From contig DCAF01000030.1 of NCBI GenBank assembly GCA_002311915.1, forward strand, positions 615 to 6,713: a stretch of 6,099 nt of DNA, in the 5' to 3' direction. Source of the stretch: Sulfurovum sp. UBA1140. GTDB lineage: Bacteria; Campylobacterota; Campylobacteria; Campylobacterales; Sulfurovaceae. The position numbers were made by a program, and so were the translations under genes. The notes beneath the pieces were generated by a model that saw nothing but the letters and a program-made list of their open reading frames with translations, made no database searches and was not told where the DNA came from. Of this stretch, positions 1-4,895 are shown piece by piece. The first letter of the stretch is position 1, and every line of letters begins with the position of its first letter.

Positions 1-1
1 A

Positions 2-337
2 GAGGTAATTGCTTTAAAGAAAAAAGTTAAAGAGTTAGAAGCAACGATTGAGCAATTAACCGTTTCAACCGAAGAGAAAAATCAAAACGTTCGGAATCCG
101 AGCGTTCACGCCCAAACCACCGAGGCGAAGCCCTCCGACTCCGAGTTTGCAGGTTTTGTTAACGTTATCAAACAAGGGTTTGGAACATCAGGTGAACCCA
201 TTTGTAACTTTGTGCCAACATGGTTAAAAGAGACCACTTTTTATATTAACAGCTACAATAAGTTGGCACTGGTTACCCCAAAAGGGGAGTATAAACAACT
301 TGTTGACCCCATAGCAATTAACCGTTTTTGGCATTAG
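2..337 (+). CDS. 3' end of an unrecognised protein (partial, N-terminus outside the window)
   Basis: The frame is open from the first bases to TAG at 335-337 and gives 111 visible residues; the start lies off the left edge. The first ~28 residues are rich in K/E/L with heptad-like spacing (ALKKKVKELEATIEQL), which suggests a coiled coil. A polar, proline-containing linker follows at about residues 29-55, where local GC is higher. A compact C-terminal part ends in WLKETTFYINSYNKLALVTP and then INRFWH. The composition looks like real protein, not random frame. I do not recognise the family. A coiled coil followed by a small globular domain would suit a DNA-associated or structural protein, but that is a guess. 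The next open stretch, 338-616, is in the same frame, so this may be the front part of a longer gene interrupted by an amber codon. Confidence 0.6.
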   Translation, partial: EVIALKKKVKELEATIEQLTVSTEEKNQNVRNPSVHAQTTEAKPSDSEFAGFVNVIKQGFGTSGEPICNFVPTWLKETTFYINSYNKLALVTPKGEYKQLVDPIAINRFWH

Positions 338-358
338 CTTTTTGAGCATCAAAACAGA

Positions 359-616
359 GTGGGTGATGTAATAAACTTTGGAAAACCATTAGATTTAAAA
401 GCATTAAAAGAGCGATATTTGGGGATGAAAATTATTTTAGCTAAAACAGAATTTATAATTGAAGATTTGGTGGGTGTTGAGAAGGGGGTTAAGATGAAGC
501 TACGTAACAAAACCAACAATAAAGTTGGGTTTGCTATGGATTCCAAAACAAAAGAGGATGTGGTTTTCTCTTTAGCTTATTGCGAAGAGGTTATTTTACA
601 ATGCTTGAAAGGGTAA
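359..616 (+). CDS. Small hypothetical protein, possibly the C-terminal part of the preceding gene
   Basis: From the only usable upstream start (GTG 359) this encodes 85 residues, ending at TAA 614-616. The protein is soluble-looking, with alternating hydrophobic stretches (KIILAKTEFIIEDLVGV, then VKMKLRNKTNNKVGFAM) typical of a small beta-rich fold, and an acidic/hydrophobic end (YCEEVILQCL). I cannot name the family. The start is poorly supported: no clear Shine-Dalgarno precedes GTG 359, and the ATG at 366 is in another frame and hits a stop at once. The frame is continuous with the upstream gene: after TAG 335-337 it reads LFEHQNR straight into this protein. A nonsense-interrupted gene, with 92 residues after the stop, is therefore as likely as a separate gene. 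The hairpin at 629-653 follows closely. Confidence 0.5.
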   Translation: MGDVINFGKPLDLKALKERYLGMKIILAKTEFIIEDLVGVEKGVKMKLRNKTNNKVGFAMDSKTKEDVVFSLAYCEEVILQCLKG

Positions 617-628
617 TTTAGAATTTTT

Positions 629-653
629 AATAAAAAGAGATTATCTTTTTATT
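629..653. terminator. Bidirectional AT-rich terminator hairpin between convergent genes
   Basis: AATAAAAAGA (629-638) and TCTTTTTATT (644-653) are perfect 10-bp inverted repeats around a 5-base loop (GATTA). Each strand has a T-rich 3' arm, and on the plus strand TTCTTTTT follows. The hairpin sits 12 bp after the stop of the plus-strand frame and contains the stop codon of the minus-strand gene (649-651). This is the expected place for a shared intrinsic terminator, although the stem has little GC and would be weak. Confidence 0.55.
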
Positions 654-876
654 TCTTTTTCACATCAATATCACAATACTTTTTTTTAAGCACAACCCTC
701 ATAATAAAGTCTTTGCTAATCAGTGCAAAACAGTAGACCCATAAAATATCCATAATCATATTTTGTTTATAATCTAGTCCATAATATAAAATAGGCAACC
801 CTATAAAAATAAGCCATTTAACGTAGTAAAAAAAGATAATACCTGTTCCGTAAAGTTCTTTAAATAGATGTTTCAT
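649..876 (-). CDS. Small two-helix membrane protein in the mrp operon, function unknown
   Basis: This gene encodes 75 residues with two predicted membrane segments: about residues 13-37, aromatic-rich (IIFFYYVKWLIFIGLPILYY), and about 41-61 (IMDILWVYCFALIS). The C-terminus is strongly basic (VVLKKKYCDIDVKKK) and probably faces the cytoplasm by the positive-inside rule. There is no signal peptidase site or catalytic motif I can see, and I do not recognise the family. It starts 9 bases after the mrp stop. Its ribosome site AGGAG (plus coordinates 883-887) overlaps the mrp TAG, giving TAGGAG, so the two genes are almost certainly co-transcribed and translationally coupled. Co-transcription with an Fe-S carrier does not by itself assign a function. 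Confidence 0.7.
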   Translation of the reverse strand: MKHLFKELYGTGIIFFYYVKWLIFIGLPILYYGLDYKQNMIMDILWVYCFALISKDFIMRVVLKKKYCDIDVKKK

Positions 877-885
877 ACTCCACTC

Positions 886-1971
886 CTAAAAAATGGTGGG
901 TTGAATGGATTGATTATTTACGCCACCCTCTTGGTTAACTTTAACAATAAAATCCCAAAGTTTGTTGGCTATATCTTGATAGCGTTTGGCTGTTTCACAA
1001 TTTGGGGCAACAACACTGATGAGTTGACCATTGTCCCCTCCTTCTCGGATGGCAGGTTCAATAGGTATCTCTCCTAAGAGTTGCGTGTTAAAGTTTTTAA
1101 CTATCGGTGCAGTCGTGCCTTTACCAAAAATAGCATACTCTTTGCCACTCTCTGGGCAGATAAAGCCACTCATATTTTCAACCACTCCTGCAATGGGAAT
1201 ATTTAGGTTTTGGAACATATCCATACTCCTAACGGTATCATCAAGGGCTACTTTTTGTGGAGTGGTCACACAGATTCCTGCCGCTACAGGTAGACTTTGG
1301 GCAAGAGCTAACTGGGCATCACCTGTTCCTGGGGGCATATCAAACAGAAGAATATCAACTTTGTCCCACAGAATATCTTCAAGCATCTGCTCAATGGCTT
1401 GGGTGACCATGGCTCCTTTCCAGATAAGTGATGCCCCTCGTTCTACGAGTGAACCAATCGACATTACCTGTATGCCATGAGCCATAATTGGCTTAATATT
1501 TTTACCTAAAAAAACAGGTTGAACCCCTTCTATTCCCATCATTCTTGGAATATTTGGTCCATAAACATCGGCATCAAGCAGTCCTACCCGTTTACCTTGC
1601 TGGGCTAGGGCAATAGCAATATTAACCGTGGTGGTTGATTTACCTACCCCCCCTTTACCACTGCTTACCATAACAAAATTTCTAATATTAGGAAGCATAT
1701 TCTTTCCATGGGAACTTGTCTCTTTTTGAACTTTGGGTTGATTGATAATAACCTCTATTTTAAGTTCAGTTAATAGTGAGACTCTATTGATAATCTCCTC
1801 TTCAAGTTGTGTTTTTATGGTTACTTCGGCAGAGGGTATCTCTATTATAATTGAAAGTATCTCTTTATTTATATTAATCTCTTTAACAAAATCAAAGTCA
1901 ATAATGGTTCGGTTAAACCCTGGGTATATTACGTTAGCCAATGTTGCTTTGATTGATGTTTCATTTATCAT
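886..1971 (-). CDS. mrp: Mrp/NBP35/ApbC-family iron-sulfur cluster carrier ATPase
   Basis: This is a cytosolic P-loop ATPase of 361 residues, the normal length for a bacterial Mrp/ApbC. The family binds [4Fe-4S] clusters and passes them to apo-proteins. Residues 1-80 match the expected N-terminal MIP18-like (DUF59) domain and a linker runs to about 95. The MRP/ParA-type domain has the deviant Walker A SGKGGVGKST (104-113, signature Lys106), the DADVYGPN switch (133-140) and the Walker B/switch II region DILLFDMPPGTGD (206-218). At the usual CxxC cluster site the sequence is CPES: Cys272 is present, but position 275 is Ser. Start ATG 1971 has a good ribosome site (AGAGGA on the minus strand, 1981-1986) with 9-base spacing. 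It is divergent from the LysRS gene and followed by a small membrane-protein gene. The family call is very secure; ApbC-like function is inferred by homology. Confidence 0.95.
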   Translation of the reverse strand: MINETSIKATLANVIYPGFNRTIIDFDFVKEININKEILSIIIEIPSAEVTIKTQLEEEIINRVSLLTELKIEVIINQPKVQKETSSHGKNMLPNIRNFVMVSSGKGGVGKSTTTVNIAIALAQQGKRVGLLDADVYGPNIPRMMGIEGVQPVFLGKNIKPIMAHGIQVMSIGSLVERGASLIWKGAMVTQAIEQMLEDILWDKVDILLFDMPPGTGDAQLALAQSLPVAAGICVTTPQKVALDDTVRSMDMFQNLNIPIAGVVENMSGFICPESGKEYAIFGKGTTAPIVKNFNTQLLGEIPIEPAIREGGDNGQLISVVAPNCETAKRYQDIANKLWDFIVKVNQEGGVNNQSIQPTIF

Positions 1972-2004
1972 ATGGGCGATTCCTCTTTATTTATAGTAAG
2001 GCAT

Positions 2005-2034
2005 ATTATAGGCAGAGTTTTATTAGAGTCTGAA
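2005..2034 (-). promoter_or_regulatory. Predicted promoter of the mrp operon
   Basis: On the minus strand a perfect -10 box TATAAT lies at 2010-2005. A weak -35-like TTCAGA (4 of 6 matches) lies at 2034-2029, with 18-base spacing. Transcription would start near 1998, giving a leader of about 27 bases that contains the AGAGGA ribosome site. A poor -35 is common in Campylobacterota sigma-70 promoters. This promoter is back to back with that of the LysRS gene; the two -35 boxes are only 5 bases apart. Confidence 0.55.
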
Positions 2035-2039
2035 CATTA

Positions 2040-2068
2040 TTGGTAAATAGTAAAAAATATGATAAAAT
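2040..2068 (+). promoter_or_regulatory. Predicted promoter of the class I LysRS gene
   Basis: TTGGTA (2040-2045) and TAAAAT (2063-2068) are separated by 17 bases, with 4/6 and 5/6 matches to the sigma-70 consensus. The start would fall near 2075, giving a leader of about 34 bases. I see no T-box, attenuator or long structured leader, so specific regulation is not apparent. A modest ribosome site AGGA (2093-2096) lies 12 bases before the ATG. Confidence 0.5.
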
Positions 2069-2108
2069 GCTACAGAAATTATTAAATAATATAGGATAGA
2101 TAAACTTT

Positions 2109-3905
2109 ATGAAATGGTTAAAAGAGATAGAAAAGCACTTGGTTAAAAGAAAAAAAGATGGCGTTATTGTTATAAATGACTCTAAAACACCATCAGGTAA
2201 GATTCATGTAGGCTCTTTAAGAGGGGTAGTAATTCATGATGCAATTTTTAGGTACTTAGAAAACCAAGGACATAAGGTAAAGTTTACCTACGGAATAGAT
2301 GATTATGACCCAATGGATGGATTACCTCATGACGCACCAGAGTGGATGAAACAGCATATGGGTAAACCTATCTGTAATATCCCCGCCCCCGAGGGTTCCG
2401 ATGCGTCTGATTTAGCCAACCACTATATCGCAGACTTTTTAAACATCTTTAAAGAGTTAGGGGTCGAGGTCGAGCTTTATAGACTGCGTGATATTTACCG
2501 TTCAGGAAGGTTCAACGATGCGATTGACACCATTTTAAGCCATGCCGACCAAGTAAGAGCCATCTATTTAGAAGTAAGTAACTCTGAAAAGCCAAGTGAT
2601 TGGTATCCGTTCCAAGTGATTTGTGAAAATTGTGGAAAACTAGGAACCACCATGGTCTCTGACTATTCTGACAAATTGGTCACCTATGAGTGTAAAAAGA
2701 ACATGGTCTCTTGGGCAGAAGGGTGTGGACACAAAGGGCGTATTTCGCCGTTTGATGGAAATGGTAAACTACCATGGAAACTAGAATGGGTTGCAAAATG
2801 GCATGAGTTTGGTATCGACATCGAAGGGGCAGGAATGGATCACTGTACCAAAGGTGGCTCAAGAGATGTTGCCAATGCCTGTTTTAGAACCATCTTTAAA
2901 AAACAACCCCCAATTAATGTACCTTATGGATTCTTTTTGATTAATGGAAGTAAAATGAGTTCATCTAAAGGGTTGGGCTTCTCGGCACGAGACATGGCAA
3001 ACTTTTTGCCTCCTGAAGTTTTACGATACCTAATGATTAACAATCAAGTTAAACGCCCTGTTGAGTTCTCGGTTGATTCTAATAAGATGCTTAAACTATT
3101 TAATGAGTATGACCGACTATTAGAGAACAATAAAAAAGAGGTATTGAATCTAACCGAAGTCAACAGAGATGTTGAAGCCTACAAAGGTACCAATTTCCAA
3201 ATGCTAACCACCTTTGTTCAGATTCCAAATTTAGATATTAAAAAAGAGATTGAAGGTCGATTTGGCAGAGCCTTAAGCACCATTGAACAAGCCTCTTTAA
3301 AAGAACGAATCGCTTCAGCCAACTACTGGCTAGATAACTACGCAACCGATGAAGATAGATTTGAACTACAAACCAACACTCCTGAAGCCATGGAGAGCTT
3401 AAGTGAAACACAAAAGCAATTCTTAGTAGAGTTGGGAACCTTCTTAACGATTAATGATAAAAATAGAGAAGAGCAGACCATTAAAGACAACATCTATGAA
3501 GTGGCTAGAAAAACACCTATCTCGGCTAGTGATGCGTTTCAAGCCATCTATAAATCACTGCTAAACAAAGAGTATGGGCCAAAAGTATGGACACTACTCT
3601 CAGCCATTTCAGCTGATTTAATTACAAGCAGATTTGTAAATATCAATGTTAATGCCATACGTTTTATTAATGAAGTGGGGCAAGATGATTTAGAAACTAT
3701 AACAGATAATATTCAAAAAATCGGAACCATCGAAGATAGAATCTATGAAGAGGGTGATGTTTATATTTTTGCAAAGAGAGTAGCATTTGTAAACAATAAA
3801 AATAGAGATGAAGTTATTTTTATAAAAGTCTCAACTGCCAAAGATGAAGATGCCCAAGCCATTTGGGAGAATACGTTTTATCCACTTGTTCAGGATAAGG
3901 TGTAG
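2109..3905 (+). CDS. lysS: Class I (archaeal-type) lysyl-tRNA synthetase with C-terminal extension
   Basis: This enzyme activates lysine with ATP and charges tRNA-Lys in the cytosol. The fold is class I: the HIGH-like motif is HVGS (33-36, in PSGKIHVGSLRG) and the second signature is KMSSSKG (282-288). A metal-site candidate is formed by C172-x2-C175, C195 and the CGH at 206-208. YGIDDYDPMDGLP and GAGMDHCTKGGSRDVA are typical of class I LysRS and differ from the unrelated class II LysRS of most bacteria. The helical anticodon-binding part runs to about residue 509. Class I LysRS is usually about 500-540 residues; this protein has 598, and the last ~89 (510-598) form an extra alpha/beta-looking segment I do not recognise. 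ATG 2109 is the natural start, because the core begins within 20 residues. Enzyme identity is secure; the role of the tail is unknown. The symbol follows the usual usage for class I LysRS (also lysK). Confidence 0.95.
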   Translation: MKWLKEIEKHLVKRKKDGVIVINDSKTPSGKIHVGSLRGVVIHDAIFRYLENQGHKVKFTYGIDDYDPMDGLPHDAPEWMKQHMGKPICNIPAPEGSDASDLANHYIADFLNIFKELGVEVELYRLRDIYRSGRFNDAIDTILSHADQVRAIYLEVSNSEKPSDWYPFQVICENCGKLGTTMVSDYSDKLVTYECKKNMVSWAEGCGHKGRISPFDGNGKLPWKLEWVAKWHEFGIDIEGAGMDHCTKGGSRDVANACFRTIFKKQPPINVPYGFFLINGSKMSSSKGLGFSARDMANFLPPEVLRYLMINNQVKRPVEFSVDSNKMLKLFNEYDRLLENNKKEVLNLTEVNRDVEAYKGTNFQMLTTFVQIPNLDIKKEIEGRFGRALSTIEQASLKERIASANYWLDNYATDEDRFELQTNTPEAMESLSETQKQFLVELGTFLTINDKNREEQTIKDNIYEVARKTPISASDAFQAIYKSLLNKEYGPKVWTLLSAISADLITSRFVNINVNAIRFINEVGQDDLETITDNIQKIGTIEDRIYEEGDVYIFAKRVAFVNNKNRDEVIFIKVSTAKDEDAQAIWENTFYPLVQDKV

Positions 3906-3909
3906 AAAT

Positions 3910-3940
3910 AATGTTGGGAACTTTTAGGGTTCCCAACATT
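3910..3940 (+). terminator. Strong hairpin after the LysRS gene, lacking a U-tract
   Basis: AATGTTGGGAAC (3910-3921) and GTTCCCAACATT (3929-3940) form a perfect 12-bp stem with a 7-base loop (TTTTAGG), four bases after the stop codon. Its position and strength suit a transcription terminator or an mRNA 3'-end stabiliser. The following bases (CAAAGAGC) contain no T run, so classic intrinsic termination is not fully supported. Confidence 0.6.
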
Positions 3941-4008
3941 CAAAGAGCTCAATATTATATCTACTTACAAAAAACTCTTCCAAAAATATTAATATTCTCA
4001 AAAGCAAC

Positions 4009-4037
4009 TTGACAACTAGCACACTATATGTTATAGT
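4009..4037 (+). promoter_or_regulatory. higBA promoter, near-consensus sigma-70
   Basis: A perfect -35 box TTGACA (4009-4014) and a -10 box TATAGT (4032-4037, 5/6) are separated by the optimal 17 bases, the best promoter in the window. The usual 6-8 bases after the -10 box puts transcription start at about 4043-4045, on or next to the A of the toxin ATG (4043). The toxin message would thus be leaderless. The -10 box lies inside the right arm of the operator palindrome, so repressor binding should block RNA polymerase directly. Confidence 0.75.
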
Positions 4038-4042
4038 GTGCT
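4018..4042. promoter_or_regulatory. higBA operator: perfect 11+11 bp palindrome
   Basis: AGCACACTATA (4018-4028) and TATAGTGTGCT (4032-4042) are exact inverted repeats around TGT. The palindrome covers the promoter spacer and the -10 box and ends at the base before the toxin ATG. A two-fold-symmetric site over the promoter is what HigA-type antitoxin dimers bind to autorepress their operon. The assignment to HigA is inferred from position and family. Confidence 0.8.
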
Positions 4043-4324
4043 ATGATTAAAAGTTTTTTAGACCCAGAGAGTGAACAACTTTATATAACAGGCAAGAGTA
4101 GAAAGATACCATCAACCATTCATAAGGTTGCACTTAGAAAATTGGATTATATAAATGGTGCATATTCCCTTGATGATTTAAGAATCCCACCTGCTAACCG
4201 TTTAGAAAGGTTGCAGGGAAATCTAAAAGATTTCTACTCTATTCGTATTAACAAACAGTATCGAGTTATTTTTAAATTTAAAAATGAAAATGCCTATGAT
4301 ATTAAAATTACAGACTATCACTAA
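4043..4324 (+). CDS. higB: HigB-family toxin (RelE/ParE superfamily mRNA interferase)
   Basis: HigB toxins cleave mRNA within the translating ribosome when freed from HigA. The protein is 93 residues, normal for the family (Proteus HigB is 92). The diagnostic block is IPPANRLERL followed by QGNLKDFYSIRINKQYRVIF, about residues 48-77. Arg68 and Arg74 lie on the expected catalytic strands, and the C-terminus is DYH (91-93), as in characterised HigB where the terminal Tyr-His contributes to activity. The toxin therefore looks intact. It is the first gene of a toxin-first operon. ATG 4043 directly follows the operator palindrome and has no Shine-Dalgarno, and the predicted transcript begins at or beside the start codon, which should limit toxin translation. 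The ribosome site of the antitoxin overlaps its TAA stop. Confidence 0.93.
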   Translation: MIKSFLDPESEQLYITGKSRKIPSTIHKVALRKLDYINGAYSLDDLRIPPANRLERLQGNLKDFYSIRINKQYRVIFKFKNENAYDIKITDYH

Positions 4325-4334
4325 GGAGCTAAAA

Positions 4335-4640
4335 ATGATAGAACTAAAACGACAACCAACACATCCAGGGGAGATACTCAAAGAGGAATTTTTAGCCCCT
4401 TTAAATATGACACAAAGCCACTTAGCAAAAGCACTTTATACTTCATTTCGTGCTGTCAATGAATTGGTTAATGAAAAAAGAGGTATCACAGTGGAGATGG
4501 CACTTCGACTCTCTAAATATTTTGGGACTTCACCTCAATTGTGGCTAAACCTTCAAAATCAGTATGATGTATATAAGGTTTTAATGAAAAAAAGTGAACT
4601 GTTTAGCAAGGTAAAGCCATGTGAAGAGATTGTAGCTTAG
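4335..4640 (+). CDS. higA: HigA-family antitoxin, XRE-type helix-turn-helix protein
   Basis: HigA binds and neutralises HigB and represses the shared promoter as a dimer. The protein has 101 residues. An N-terminal RQPTHPGEILKEEFL block (6-20) is highly typical of HigA/VapI proteins, and an XRE helix-turn-helix covers about residues 24-47 (MTQSHLAKALYTSFRAVNEL). The family signature RGITVEMALRLSKYFGTSPQ (49-68) and then LWLNLQNQYD follow. ATG 4335 is chosen over an in-frame upstream ATG at 4284: it has a strong ribosome site (AAGGAG, 4323-4328, 6-base spacing), and conserved sequence begins just after it. The site overlaps the toxin stop codon, so the genes are translationally coupled. The strong antitoxin ribosome site against none for the toxin fits the need for antitoxin excess. 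Confidence 0.94.
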   Translation: MIELKRQPTHPGEILKEEFLAPLNMTQSHLAKALYTSFRAVNELVNEKRGITVEMALRLSKYFGTSPQLWLNLQNQYDVYKVLMKKSELFSKVKPCEEIVA

Positions 4641-4645
4641 AGGTT

Positions 4646-4745
4646 TTGATACTCCACCCCATAAATGAGGTGGATTCTTAGTCCAAGCCATCCTGTGACT
4701 TTTGATTCTAAGCATTTAAAGTCGGGTATACCCTACCTAGACTAT
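4646..4745. other. Non-coding, fold-rich element; possible IS200/IS605-type right-end remnant
   Basis: Six bases after the antitoxin stop begins about 100 bp with many complementary segments. They are: TCCACC/GGTGGA (4653-4658/4669-4674); CTTAG/CTAAG (4677-4681/4708-4712), interleaved with GACTTT/AAAGTC (4697-4702/4718-4723) in pseudoknot order; the palindrome GGGTATACCC (4724-4733); and near repeats GATTCTTAG and GATTCTAAG (4673, 4704). No plausible coding frame is present. Read on the minus strand, the hairpin is preceded by GAATCC and followed by AGTATCAA. This resembles right ends of IS200/IS605-family elements, where a subterminal hairpin precedes a TCAA cleavage site and, in TnpB-carrying elements, guide-RNA scaffold sequence. 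No tnpA or tnpB remains and no left end is evident. The alternative is a mere terminator for higBA, or chance folding. Confidence 0.35.
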
Positions 4746-4843
4746 ATTTTTTTTCATATTAGGTGTCATTCCTTTTTTTATTTTAGAGCAATATTATAGC
4801 GTTATTACAAAATAGATTTATGAATTTTAGCAATTAAATTTAT

Positions 4844-4872
4844 TTTACATAAAGCAGACAAAAGAGTATAAT
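4844..4872 (+). promoter_or_regulatory. Predicted promoter of the yeiH-family gene
   Basis: TTTACA (4844-4849, 5/6) and a perfect TATAAT (4867-4872) are separated by 17 bases. Transcription would begin near 4879-4880, downstream of the in-frame TTG at 4875. This argues that the gene starts at ATG 4896, with ribosome site AAAAGG at 4881-4886. The promoter also makes this gene independent of higBA. Confidence 0.65.
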
Positions 4873-4895
4873 CTTTGAAAAAAAGGTCTTACGGT

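Noticed and set aside
349..546. Minus-strand 65-codon frame at the left edge
   Set aside because: It overlaps the protein-like plus-strand frame and its translation is low-complexity Ser/Leu/Phe-rich without a ribosome site.
868..1480. Open plus-strand frames across the mrp gene
   Set aside because: They lie antisense to a clearly coding conserved gene and have no family features; they are shadows.
3985..3996. Palindrome AATATTAATATT upstream of higB
   Set aside because: It is a short AT-only palindrome expected by chance in such AT-rich DNA, and it is outside the promoter.
4284..4334. Longer higA start at ATG 4284, overlapping higB
   Set aside because: It adds 17 residues that are just an out-of-phase reading of the higB end, has no ribosome site, and conserved HigA sequence begins after ATG 4335, which has AAGGAG.
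4653..4674. Hairpin TCCACC/GGTGGA as a simple higBA terminator
   Set aside because: No T run follows on the plus strand (TTCTTAG), and the context fits an insertion-element end slightly better; it is not excluded.
4735..4764. ACCTA/TAGGT stem around a T8 run as a terminator
   Set aside because: The T run is inside the loop rather than after the stem, so it does not have terminator geometry.
4875..4895. TTG 4875 as start of the yeiH-family gene
   Set aside because: The predicted transcription start (about 4879) lies after it, and ATG 4896 has a well-spaced AAAAGG.
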